Source: Prevotella sp. UBA746
GTDB taxonomy: Bacteria; Bacteroidota; Bacteroidia; Bacteroidales; Bacteroidaceae
DNA length: 58,675 nucleotides
NCBI GenBank assembly: GCA_002298545.1
Contig: DBKQ01000005.1
Coordinates: 68,594 to 127,268 of the forward strand
Direction: 5' to 3'
In this document: in pieces, positions 8,089 to 15,907 of the stretch
Layout of the letters: each line of letters opens with the position of its first letter
Numbering within the stretch: position 1 is the stretch's first letter
Program-made: the position numbers and the translations under genes
Notes under the pieces: generated by a model
Seen by the model: only the letters and a program-made list of their open reading frames with translations
What the model was told of the DNA's origin: nothing
Databases searched by the model: none

Positions 8089-9212
8089 CAATAGAAGAAA
8101 AGAAAGTAACCGTTGGCGAAATCACCAAGGGGTACATCAATAATGAAGAGCAAGGAGTAAGAGGTTATAACGGTCTTCTTGATATTCGACCGCCATATCA
8201 GCGCGAGTTTATATATAACGAGAAAGAGCAGCAAGCTGTAATTACTACTGTTTTGGGTGGGTATCCTCTCAACATTATGTATTGGGTGAAGCGGAGTGAT
8301 GATGCTGAATGTCCATACGAGGTGATGGACGGACAGCAACGCACTTTGTCGCTTTGCGAGTATGTTGCCGGCAAATTTTCTTACGATTTCAAGAACTTCT
8401 TCAATCAACCTGCTGATATTCAGAAAAAGATACTAGACTACAAGCTTACGATATATGTATGTGAGGGAGAGCCTTCGGAGAAATTGGAGTGGTTCAAGAC
8501 AATCAATATTGCCGGTAAGGCTCTGAATGAGCAGGAAATAAACAATGCTATATATGCAGGGCCATTCCTTAGTGATGCAAAGAAACATTTCTCAAAGAAA
8601 AATTGCGGAGCATACCGGCTGGGCAAGGATTTGGTTAACGGTTCGCCAGACCGTCAAGACTTCTTGAAGAAAGCTTTGGGATGGATGGCTGACCATGAAA
8701 CGCGCAACGGCAAGCCTCAAACTATCGTTGGATACATGGCCCAACACCAACACGACCATACATCATTGCCTTTATGGACATACTTTCAGAATGTATTGAA
8801 CTGGGCTACCTCTACTTTCAACATGAAGAAGTTCAAGAGTATAATGAAAGGCTTAGACTGGGCTAAGCTCTATGACCTTTATCATGACAAGGATATTGAC
8901 GTGAAATCAAAAGAAAAGGAAATCAGCGAGTTGATGAAGGATGCAAAAGACGAAATTCAAAAGCCTTTAGGCATCATCCCATACGTATTGACTGGCGATG
9001 AACATTATCTCGACCTCCGTGCTTTCTCGGATAAGATAAAACTTGCAGCTTGGGAGAGACAGAATCACAAGTGTGCCATTTGTGGCAAAGAGTTTGATTA
9101 TGAATTTATGGAAGGCGACCATATCACTCCTTGGCGGGACGGAGGAAGAACCGTACCGGAAAACTGCCAGATGCTTTGCAGGGAGTGTAACCGAAGAAAG
9201 GGCGGAAAATAA
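8082..9212 (+). CDS. DUF262 (GmrSD N-type) protein with C-terminal HNH nuclease
   Basis: 376 residues. The N-terminal half is a DUF262/ParB-like NTPase domain: PPYQREFIYNEKEQQA corresponds to the YQR motif, and D83-GQQR (MDGQQRTLSL) is the DGQQR nucleotide-binding motif of GmrS-type and SspE-type proteins. The C-terminal 50 residues are an HNH domain with two zinc CxxC pairs (C331/C334 and C366/C369) and the catalytic D346-H347 (GDHITPW). Related DUF262 nucleases restrict modified or phage DNA using NTP. The 7-bp overlap with the adenine methylase suggests this is its cognate endonuclease, either cutting unmethylated DNA or reading a modification state. This is an R-M-like or type IV-like module; the mode cannot be told from sequence. 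Confidence 0.85.
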   Translation: MLTIEEKKVTVGEITKGYINNEEQGVRGYNGLLDIRPPYQREFIYNEKEQQAVITTVLGGYPLNIMYWVKRSDDAECPYEVMDGQQRTLSLCEYVAGKFSYDFKNFFNQPADIQKKILDYKLTIYVCEGEPSEKLEWFKTINIAGKALNEQEINNAIYAGPFLSDAKKHFSKKNCGAYRLGKDLVNGSPDRQDFLKKALGWMADHETRNGKPQTIVGYMAQHQHDHTSLPLWTYFQNVLNWATSTFNMKKFKSIMKGLDWAKLYDLYHDKDIDVKSKEKEISELMKDAKDEIQKPLGIIPYVLTGDEHYLDLRAFSDKIKLAAWERQNHKCAICGKEFDYEFMEGDHITPWRDGGRTVPENCQMLCRECNRRKGGK

Positions 9213-9226
9213 AAGTTTTTTCTCAT

Positions 9227-9345
9227 TTGCCTATGCTTTAGGCATAAAGCAGTACAATGTTGCCTATGTTTTAGGAAAGATTTACTTGCTTTTTGCCTAT
9301 GTTTTAGGAAAGTTTTGTTTGTTTTTGCCTATGTTTTAGGAAAAT
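9227..9345. repeat. Four direct repeats with 33-bp period
   Basis: TTGCCTATGTTTTAGGAAAG-like units begin at 9227, 9260, 9293 and 9325 (spacing 33, 33, 32). The first is diverged (CTTTAGGCAT); the last three share 18 bases or more. Spacers of 12-13 bp are T-rich and similar to each other. The array starts 15 bp after the HNH gene stop. It may be a protein-binding array or a replication-slippage repeat. Nothing else is recognisable in 9346-9543 beyond AT-rich sequence before the HAD gene. Confidence 0.8.
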
Positions 9346-9543
9346 AGGGTATCCTTGCAGTCGTATAACAGGAAAGTTACACAATGATATACATAGTCAA
9401 TATTGATTATATTCCATAAAAGTATTGTTTTTTTATGGAATTGAAAAGAAAAATACGTATTTTTGTGGACTCCAAGGTGGTAACGAGGGACAACTATGAG
9501 TGTTTCTTGCTGGCATTTTATAGTATAATTTATAGAGGAAAAA

Positions 9544-10179
9544 ATGAGAAATGTAATACTTGACTTCGACGGAACTATTGGCGACAGCCAGTCGCTCATC
9601 ATCTACACTATGCAACAGACGATGCGTGAACTTGGACTGGAAGTGAAGACAAAGGAGGATTGCGCAAGAACAATCGGACTAAGACTTGAAGAGGGATTTC
9701 AGTTGCTGTACGGCATTACGCTTGACGAAGCGTTGCATTGCGCCGAGACGTATCGCAGAATATTTATGGTAAATAAAGAGGAGATGACAGTTAAGCCCTT
9801 CCCTCACGTAATTGAAACTATCAGGCGGATGGCGGCAGACGGACACGTCGTGGCTATCGCCAGCAGCAGAAGCAGGGCGTCATTGCTGGAATATGTGGAA
9901 CAGATGGATATCGCCGAATGCATTTCCTGTATCGTTGCTGCCAATGATGTTGAGAAGGTGAAGCCGGCACCCGACATGGTACTGAAAGTTCTGAAATGTA
10001 TCAACGGCAAACCGGAAGACACGATTGTCGTGGGCGACATGACATACGATATAGAAATGGGAAGAAATGCAGGAACAAAGACCTGTGGCGTTACCTACGG
10101 CAACGGCACCCGAGAACAACTTGCCAATGCCGACTATATTATTGACGACTTTGCAGAACTGCTGAAGATTATTCCATAA
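9544..10179 (+). CDS. HAD-superfamily phosphatase, Gph/phosphoglycolate phosphatase type
   Basis: 211 residues with all haloacid-dehalogenase motifs: D7-F-D9-GT (motif I, nucleophile and acid/base), the serine of ASSRSRAS (motif II), K in EKVKPAPD (motif III) and VVGDMTYDIEMGRNAG (motif IV). The helical cap lies between motifs I and II, which places it in subclass IA with phosphoglycolate phosphatases, pyrophosphatase PpaX and beta-phosphoglucomutases. It lacks the EK(R)-type cap signature that would identify a mutase. It is probably a cytosolic small-metabolite phosphatase. It stands alone, after the repeat array and before the ethanolamine genes. Confidence 0.85.
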   Translation: MRNVILDFDGTIGDSQSLIIYTMQQTMRELGLEVKTKEDCARTIGLRLEEGFQLLYGITLDEALHCAETYRRIFMVNKEEMTVKPFPHVIETIRRMAADGHVVAIASSRSRASLLEYVEQMDIAECISCIVAANDVEKVKPAPDMVLKVLKCINGKPEDTIVVGDMTYDIEMGRNAGTKTCGVTYGNGTREQLANADYIIDDFAELLKIIP

Positions 10180-10396
10180 ACAGGATTTCAGAAACATATT
10201 TCTTGTTTTACGCACAAAAAGATACACATTTGCCATCATAAACCACAAATTAGCGACATTAACATTTTTAATATTCTATAATTGTTTCAAAGTTAAACGG
10301 AAAACAATATATTTACTTCCAGAATGACACTTTTATCGTTATAAAAGTTCTCTTTTGATAGCAAATTAGAAATATATTATTCTTTTTATCATTATA

Positions 10397-10429
10397 TTTG
10401 ATATATTACTAACAATATGCTTACTTTTG
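10397..10429 (+). promoter_or_regulatory. Promoter of the ethanolamine operon
   Basis: TTTG at 10397-10400 and TACTTTTG at 10422-10429 with 21 bp between them match the Bacteroidetes consensus. Transcription should start near 10436, leaving a leader of about 90 nt before the permease ATG at 10528. The stretch 10180-10396 is AT-rich with nothing recognisable, and no cobalamin riboswitch is evident. Confidence 0.65.
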
Positions 10430-10455
10430 CAGCATCAAAATATACATATTGTTAG
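10409..10455. promoter_or_regulatory. Inverted repeat straddling the permease promoter
   Basis: CTAACAATATG (10409-10419) and CATATTGTTAG (10445-10455) are perfect 11-bp reverse complements. The left arm lies between the -33 and -7 boxes and the right arm just after the predicted start site, so a protein bound to both arms would occlude the promoter. In RNA only the right arm would be present, which makes a DNA operator more likely than a hairpin. Confidence 0.55.
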
Positions 10456-10527
10456 TTTAATGGCTATTATTATATAAAAAGGAAATAGGAACTTTCACGA
10501 ACACATAAAATATAAAGGTAAAAGATT

Positions 10528-12000
10528 ATGGAAGATAACAAACTGGTAAGGGTATTAGGATTAAAAGAATCCATTAGTATGACTATCGGTACGGTGGTTG
10601 GTGTAGGACTTTTCACTTGCGGCTCATCACAGATAGGTCTGGTTGGCTCATGGATTATCGGATTTACATTTTTGGCACTGTTGGTTTCCATCTGGCCTTG
10701 TCTGATATACGGTGAGATGTCGGCAGCACTTCCTGAAGCTGGAGGAACATACAACTTTGCAAAAAGAGGTCTTAACCGCCTTTGGGCAAACATGGCAGGA
10801 TGGCACTACATCGTGTCTGTCGTTGCCATCGGAGCAGGCGAGACACTTGCATTCTCAAACTATTTCACTATCTTGCTTGGCGCTTTCGGCATAGACATTT
10901 CATGGATTGACCCAAGAATTATTGCCTGTGTGTTGGTAGCTATATTCCTGGTGCTCAACTATTTCGGCATCGAACAGTCTGGTAAGGCACAGACGGCGTT
11001 TATCTTCTTCTTTTGGGCTTGCTCCATCTGCTGGTTCCTTTATATGATACCAAAGATTCATCTGGAATATTTTGGAGGCTTCGGCATGGACAAGCTGCCG
11101 CCATTCAACGAGATGATGTATATTTTCGGACTCGTATGGTGGTGTTACACCGGATTTGAGACCTGTGTTTCTGTTGGCGGCGAAACGAAATACCCGCAGT
11201 ACACTCTGCCAAGGGCTCTGAAGATTTCCGTGTTCCTCGTCTTTGCAGTAAACGCCTTGTTCCAGTGGTTCCTCGTTGGTCTCGTATCTCACAATTTCTA
11301 CGGAATGATTGCTACAGCTGCAGCTCCATATGCCGAAGGACTAAGAGCTGCCGGACTTGTAGGTATGCCTATCATTCTTCTCTGCGTAGCAATTGCATTC
11401 GGAGGCGACCTCAGTACGATCAACCCCGGTATTGCCGCCCCGGCACGCTATATCTACACAATGGCATTAGACCACAGTCTGCCATCCGTTTTTGCTAAGG
11501 TTCATCCTAAGCACAAGACTCCCCACATTGCAGTAATACTTGTGGGCGTAATAAATTTCATCCTTATTGCAACGGGTTCTATTGACTATATAGCTTCCGT
11601 ATCACTCATTTCTTTAGCTGTATGCTACATGATAGGATGTCTCGCATATATGGGACTGCGCCGCAGATATCCCGACCTGCACCGACCATATAAGGCACCT
11701 TACGGGGTACTCGGATGCTATATCACGATTCTTGTATATACCTTCATGCTGTTCTTTGCCGACAAGATTGCATTGTATACGGCAGCGTTGCTGAGCGTGA
11801 TGTGTGTTGTTTTCTGGTATTTCTATACGCAACACAAAGACCAGACGCTGCCCTCGCTCGAGGAGGAGATTGGCGAAATTGCCGAACCGTCGGCTGAGGA
11901 GAAAGCTAAGATGGACCGCGATTATGCTATATGGAAATGGGGCACAATAATCGTTACTATTATATCTCTTGGAATTTATATAATACCGATGCTCTGCTAA
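10528..12000 (+). CDS. APC-family amino acid/ethanolamine permease
   Basis: A 490-residue polytopic protein with about 12 hydrophobic segments and the APC-superfamily helix-1 motif GTVVGVGLFTCGSSQIG near residues 22-38, followed by the conserved EMSAALPEAGGTYNF segment of helix 2. This is an inner-membrane amino acid-polyamine-organocation transporter. It lies directly before eutB and eutC on the same strand, with a 106-bp gap holding a hairpin. Uptake of ethanolamine is therefore the likely role, inferred from context because the sequence alone does not fix the substrate. The C-terminal cytosolic segment (SLEEEIGEIAEPSAEEKAK) is acidic and lies before a last helix. Confidence 0.85.
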   Translation: MEDNKLVRVLGLKESISMTIGTVVGVGLFTCGSSQIGLVGSWIIGFTFLALLVSIWPCLIYGEMSAALPEAGGTYNFAKRGLNRLWANMAGWHYIVSVVAIGAGETLAFSNYFTILLGAFGIDISWIDPRIIACVLVAIFLVLNYFGIEQSGKAQTAFIFFFWACSICWFLYMIPKIHLEYFGGFGMDKLPPFNEMMYIFGLVWWCYTGFETCVSVGGETKYPQYTLPRALKISVFLVFAVNALFQWFLVGLVSHNFYGMIATAAAPYAEGLRAAGLVGMPIILLCVAIAFGGDLSTINPGIAAPARYIYTMALDHSLPSVFAKVHPKHKTPHIAVILVGVINFILIATGSIDYIASVSLISLAVCYMIGCLAYMGLRRRYPDLHRPYKAPYGVLGCYITILVYTFMLFFADKIALYTAALLSVMCVVFWYFYTQHKDQTLPSLEEEIGEIAEPSAEEKAKMDRDYAIWKWGTIIVTIISLGIYIIPMLC

Positions 12001-12056
12001 GCTTATTCATAAGAAGAATAACCTACAGATTTTTTCGAATGGCATTTTATGGATTT

Positions 12057-12085
12057 AGGAGTGTCTGCTTCTGGCAGCCACTCCT
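12057..12085 (+). promoter_or_regulatory. Hairpin between permease and eutB
   Basis: AGGAGTG (12057-12063) pairs with CACTCCT (12079-12085), and an inner CTGC/GCAG stem is stacked on it across one mismatch. No T-run follows, so it is more likely an mRNA processing, stabilising or partial-attenuation element than a simple terminator. It ends about 20 nt before the eutB ATG. Confidence 0.5.
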
Positions 12086-12106
12086 ATAAATAAAAAGAGA
12101 AGGACT

Positions 12107-13501
12107 ATGTATAAAACAAATATAGGAAATATTACTTACGAGTTTCGCGATTTGAAGGACGTGATGGCAAAGGCAACGCCACTGAGGTCGGGCGACGAAC
12201 TTGCCGGCATCGCTGCCGAGACGATGGAAGAGAGGGTGGCAGCACAGATTTGCTTGGCAGACATACCGCTCAAGAGATTTCTGGAAGAGCCGGTCATTCC
12301 TTATGAAAAGGATGAGGTTACGCGACTTATCATAGACGGACATGACGAAGTGGCTTTCGAACCGGTTTCTCATCTCACCGTAGGCGAATTCCGCAACTGG
12401 CTCCTTAGCGATTATGCCACAACGGAGGTTCTGAAAGTTGTGGCTCCTGGCATCACACCGGAAATGGCGGCTGCTGTAAGTAAGATTATGCGCAACCAAG
12501 ACCTTCTGCTCGTAGCTCAGAAATGCCGCGTTGTTACAAAGTTCCGCGATACTATCGGACTGCCCGGTCGGCTTTCTGCACGTCTGCAACCCAACAACCC
12601 TACCGACGACCTCAGAGGCATTGCCGCAAGTATCATCGACGGTTTGGTATACGGTAGCGGCGATGCCGTTATCGGCATCAACCCGGCAAGCGACTCGGTT
12701 CCTGTTCTGAAGGAGTTAAACTGTATGCTCGACGATATAATACAGAGATATGAGATTCCGACACAGAGCTGCGTATTGACACATGTTACTACTGGTATTC
12801 AACTTATTGAAGAAGGGGCACCAGTGGACCTACTGTTCCAGAGCATTGCCGGAACGGAACAGGCTAATGCCGGATTCGGCATCAACCTGAAGATGCTCGA
12901 TGAAGGCTACGAGGCTGTCAAGTCTCTACACCGCGGAACGATTGGCAACAACTGTATGTATTTTGAAACGGGACAGGGCTCTGCCTTATCATCAAACGCA
13001 AACTTTGGCGTTGACGAGCAAACTTGCGAAGCAAGGTGTTATGCCGTGGCACGCCGCTATCACCCTTTACTTGTGAATACCGTAGTAGGATTTATCGGTC
13101 CGGAATATCTATACGACGGCAAACAGATTACGAGGGCAGGACTGGAAGATCACTTCTGCGGCAAACTCATGGGATTGCCTATGGGATGCGACATCTGTTA
13201 TACCAATCATGCCGAAGCTGACCAGAATGATATGGATAATCTGCTTACTCTTCTTGTTGCTGGCGGAATAAACTATATAATGGGTATCCCCGGAGCTGAC
13301 GACATTATGCTGAACTATCAGAGCACGAGCTATCATGATGCCTTATACGTAAGGAAGCTGCTCGGCAAAAGACATGCACCGGAATTTGAAGACTGGATGA
13401 TGCGCATGCATTTGCTCGACGACAAGGGCAACCTGCTGCCTGTAAAGAATAATCACGAATTGCTGGGTATTGAAAGTATGGAGGTTATAAACAATGGATA
13501 A
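12107..13501 (+). CDS. eutB: Ethanolamine ammonia-lyase large subunit
   Basis: A 464-residue protein matching the EutB TIM-barrel subunit along its whole length (family length about 453). Recognisable blocks are GDELAGIAAETMEERVAAQ near the N-terminus, the GLPGRLSARLQPNNPTDD segment, FQSIAGTEQANAGFG, the GNNCMYFETGQGSALS substrate-site segment and MGCDICYTNHAEADQND. With EutC it forms the adenosylcobalamin-dependent enzyme that converts ethanolamine to acetaldehyde and ammonia. It overlaps eutC by 8 bp, so the subunits are co-translated. No shell proteins, EutA reactivase or other eut genes are visible here. A cytosolic, microcompartment-free use of ethanolamine as a nitrogen source is the likely role (inference). 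Confidence 0.96.
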   Translation: MYKTNIGNITYEFRDLKDVMAKATPLRSGDELAGIAAETMEERVAAQICLADIPLKRFLEEPVIPYEKDEVTRLIIDGHDEVAFEPVSHLTVGEFRNWLLSDYATTEVLKVVAPGITPEMAAAVSKIMRNQDLLLVAQKCRVVTKFRDTIGLPGRLSARLQPNNPTDDLRGIAASIIDGLVYGSGDAVIGINPASDSVPVLKELNCMLDDIIQRYEIPTQSCVLTHVTTGIQLIEEGAPVDLLFQSIAGTEQANAGFGINLKMLDEGYEAVKSLHRGTIGNNCMYFETGQGSALSSNANFGVDEQTCEARCYAVARRYHPLLVNTVVGFIGPEYLYDGKQITRAGLEDHFCGKLMGLPMGCDICYTNHAEADQNDMDNLLTLLVAGGINYIMGIPGADDIMLNYQSTSYHDALYVRKLLGKRHAPEFEDWMMRMHLLDDKGNLLPVKNNHELLGIESMEVINNG

Positions 13502-14327
13502 TATGGATTTTTGCGATGGTTACATCACTGTAAGGGTTAAGGATTATGTTTATAATGATCCATGGAAAGAACTGAAGAAATTTACCGATGCACGAATAGC
13601 CATGGGACGCACGGGATGTAGCGTGCTGACCGACGACTATTTGAAATTTTCGTTGGCTCATGCTAAAGCCCGCGACACTATTTATATGCCTTTCGAAAGA
13701 GATAAAGTTGGTCGGCAACTGAAAGAATTGGGACTCAACTCCATCAATGTATCCAGTATGGCTGGAGGGCGTAGTGTGTACTTGAAACAGCCTGACATGG
13801 GGCGACGTTTGAATGATGAGAGCCGGGAAAAGCTTGCAAGCATGAATTATCCGGGTGCTGACGTACTACTTGTTATCGGCGACGGACTGTCTTCTAAAGC
13901 CGTAAACAAACAAGCCGTGCCGCTTATAAGGCAATTCTTGCCGTATATGGAAGAACTGGGACTAAAAGTCGGACCTGTAGTGTTGGCAAAAGAGAGCCGT
14001 GTGGCATTGGGCGACGATATTGCCGAGATGCTTCATTGCGGACTGGTGGCAACTCTGATAGGAGAACGTCCAGGTCTGTCGTCGCCCGACAGTTTGGGGG
14101 TATATATAACCTACAAGCCGTTTGCCGGCAGACTGGAAAGTGAGCGTAACTGCATAAGTAATATCCGTCCCGAAGGTCTTTCATATGAGCGTGCCGCCTT
14201 CAAAATGGCATGGCTGATAGAAGCGGCATACGATATCGGGAAAAGCGGTACTGCACTAAAAGACCAAAGTGACGATCCGGCACACTACAGATTGCTGAAA
14301 CCTCATACGATGAAATTCATTTCCTGA
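13494..14327 (+). CDS. eutC: Ethanolamine ammonia-lyase small subunit
   Basis: 277 residues, matching EutC, the small subunit that together with EutB holds adenosylcobalamin. Visible family features are DARIAMGRTGCSVLTDDYLKF near residue 30, the segment VLLVIGDGLSSKAVN at about 123-137, GLVATLIGERPGLSSPDSLG and the C-terminal NCISNIRPEGLSYERAAFK. The ATG lies inside the last codons of eutB. It is slightly shorter at the N-terminus than enterobacterial EutC, as is common outside that group. It is the last gene of the unit and converges with the alpha/beta hydrolase, only 5 bp separating the two stops. No terminator hairpin is obvious in so short a gap. Confidence 0.95.
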   Translation: MDNMDFCDGYITVRVKDYVYNDPWKELKKFTDARIAMGRTGCSVLTDDYLKFSLAHAKARDTIYMPFERDKVGRQLKELGLNSINVSSMAGGRSVYLKQPDMGRRLNDESREKLASMNYPGADVLLVIGDGLSSKAVNKQAVPLIRQFLPYMEELGLKVGPVVLAKESRVALGDDIAEMLHCGLVATLIGERPGLSSPDSLGVYITYKPFAGRLESERNCISNIRPEGLSYERAAFKMAWLIEAAYDIGKSGTALKDQSDDPAHYRLLKPHTMKFIS

Positions 14328-14332
14328 ACATT

Positions 14333-15397
14333 CTATTTCTCCAGGAAATCCCTAACCTTTGCAGTATATTCCTCATGATGGTCGCGATAAGCCATGGCAT
14401 GCACGGAGCCCTTGGCTATAAATATCGCTTTCTTGCCTTTCTTCTTTGCCCCATAAAGAGGGCGAAGCATAGTGTAAGGCACGAACTTGTCCTTGTCGCC
14501 ATGAATGAAAAGCATTGGTTTTGTGCTCCGTCTAACTTGTTCTATCTGCTGCGCCTCAGAGAATGACCATCCGTATTTATGACGGCATAGCCTTGACGTG
14601 GTGTTCATCAGCGGGAATGACGGCAAACCGAACTGTTCCTTCAGCTGTGCGGCAAATTCATCCCACACACTCGAATAGCCACAGTCTTCTACAAAGCATT
14701 TTATATACGACGGAGTCTTCTCTCCAGCAACAGCCATTGTCGTGGCTGCTCCCATAGAGATGCCGTGGACTACCATACTTGTAGAAACAGGGCGCGAAAT
14801 TCTTGATGTATACCCATTAGAAGTTCTTGATGTATACCCATTAGAAGCTCTTGATGAATATCCGTTAGAAACTTCTGATGTATCTCCGTTATACGAAGGC
14901 TTGAATATATCATTTGCCACCTCTGCCCAGCGGATAACATCCCATCTGTCTTGCCACCCCATCTGGATATGGTCACCCTGGCTCTGCCCATGTCCATACA
15001 AATCCGGCAAGAGAACGTTATATCCCAAGTCGTGATTATACATATAGGCAATATGCAGCATGCCCTCGGCACGCACCTTATAGCCATGAACTACTACGGC
15101 AGTCTTTTCTGTTTTCTCCGGGGCATAGAGATAAACAGCATGTGCCCTGTAGCCGGACGGCATAACGACAAAGGTATCTCTAACACAATGATACCTATAT
15201 ATGGAATCCATCCAGTTTTTCGTCCACGGACATTCGCTCTTCATTCTGTTGCGCCAGTGTTCAGCCGACAGGCGTTCGTCTTTGGGGTAGCCTAGTGAAT
15301 AGCCTAACATGTAGCTGCTGGCGAGATAAAGACAAGCGAATACGGCAAATACCACAGCCAGCGCTATACCTATTATATATATTAGTTTCTTTTTCAT
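14333..15397 (-). CDS. Membrane-anchored alpha/beta hydrolase with internal tandem repeats
   Basis: 354 residues. One N-terminal transmembrane helix (LIYIIGIALAVVFAVFACLY) anchors an alpha/beta hydrolase of the BAAT/FrsA-like group. VVVHGYK is the oxyanion strand, HGISMGAATTM holds the nucleophile serine elbow (GxSxG), HGDKDKFVP carries the acid and SVHAMAY the catalytic histidine. The substrate is unknown; an ester or peptide is plausible. Unusually, residues of about 172-201 contain an SNGYTSR-type octapeptide repeated about three and a half times. It is encoded by a 24-bp tandem DNA repeat at 14797-14890 and inserted in a surface loop just before the nucleophile strand. The repeat number could vary between strains. 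A minus-strand promoter lies about 105 bp upstream of the ATG. Confidence 0.85.
   Translation of the reverse strand: MKKKLIYIIGIALAVVFAVFACLYLASSYMLGYSLGYPKDERLSAEHWRNRMKSECPWTKNWMDSIYRYHCVRDTFVVMPSGYRAHAVYLYAPEKTEKTAVVVHGYKVRAEGMLHIAYMYNHDLGYNVLLPDLYGHGQSQGDHIQMGWQDRWDVIRWAEVANDIFKPSYNGDTSEVSNGYSSRASNGYTSRTSNGYTSRISRPVSTSMVVHGISMGAATTMAVAGEKTPSYIKCFVEDCGYSSVWDEFAAQLKEQFGLPSFPLMNTTSRLCRHKYGWSFSEAQQIEQVRRSTKPMLFIHGDKDKFVPYTMLRPLYGAKKKGKKAIFIAKGSVHAMAYRDHHEEYTAKVRDFLEK
14797..14890. repeat. 24-bp in-frame tandem repeat inside the hydrolase gene
   Basis: The unit TTCTTGATGTATACCCATTA and its diverging copies recur every 24 bp about four times. Each copy encodes one SNGYTSR-type octapeptide in frame on the minus strand, so copy-number change would not break the gene. 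Confidence 0.8.
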
Positions 15398-15502
15398 CTT
15401 TCGTCTCTTAGTCAGTTATATTTTCTTTTTTAGTCTATCAGTTATAATATTATGTATGGAAGAACACTGTCCATGGATTAAGGACAACCGTTTCTCCGCT
15501 GC

Positions 15503-15534
15503 CAAATATAAGAAAAATAATGCAATGCGGCAAT
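15503..15534 (-). promoter_or_regulatory. Promoter of the alpha/beta hydrolase gene
   Basis: On the minus strand TATATTTG (complement at 15503-15510) forms the -7 box, with ATTG at 15531-15534 about 20 bp upstream as a weak -33 box. Confidence 0.45.
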
Positions 15535-15611
15535 CCCTTCACCGAAAAAAAAAAGGAAAAAAAGAAAATAAGGTATTCTATCTACAACTATCACTAAAAT
15601 AACAAGTTTGC

Positions 15612-15633
15612 AGTTTGTCGATATCGGCAAACT
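15612..15633. promoter_or_regulatory. 22-bp palindrome, operator-like
   Basis: AGTTTGTCGATATCG continuing to CAAACT reads as its own reverse complement except for one base pair (T/G at positions 7 and 16). It lies in the 510-bp gap between divergent genes, away from either coding region. No regulator gene is adjacent, so its ligand protein is unknown. Confidence 0.4.
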
Positions 15634-15667
15634 ATAAAATATTTATAACAAAATGTTTTTCGGCCAT

Positions 15668-15761
15668 TTTACCCTCACACCCTCACCCATAAGGTCAAAA
15701 CGCCCTGTTTATCGGGGATTCAGATGGTGAGGGATAGTGTGAGGGATGGTGAGGGTAAAGG
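15668..15761. repeat. GTGAGGG-family palindromic repeat, copy 1
   Basis: The left side is TTTTACCCTCACACCCTCAC and the right side has three GTGAGGG(A/T) units ending GGTGAGGGTAAA, with the core CCCTGTTTATCGG between. The same layout recurs at 39619-39700 and in altered form at 20004-20147. The remainder of 15398-15667, apart from the promoter and palindrome listed, shows nothing recognisable. Confidence 0.8.
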
Positions 15762-15854
15762 GAGTGATTCCTATTATTTTCTTGGAATGTCGAATATACG
15801 ACCTTCCATCCCCCGAGAAAAAGAACAGAAAATAAAAAAGCAAATGACTTTATA

Positions 15855-15885
15855 TTTGCCAATAAAATAAAAATGTCTATATTTG
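15855..15885 (+). promoter_or_regulatory. Promoter of the Rpn-type nuclease gene
   Basis: TTTG at 15855-15858 and TATATTTG at 15878-15885 with 19-bp spacing match the Bacteroidetes consensus. Predicted transcription starts about 15 nt before the ATG. Confidence 0.65.
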
Positions 15886-15907
15886 CAACGCAATAAAATA
15901 TACAGTT

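Noticed and set aside
9227..9345. CRISPR array
   Set aside because: Repeats are about 20 bp, spacers only 12-13 bp and similar to each other, and no cas genes are near.
10409..10455. Phase-variable invertible promoter
   Set aside because: Only 25 bp separate the arms, far less than known invertible promoters, and no recombinase is adjacent; an operator is simpler. Kept as a finding only as an inverted repeat.
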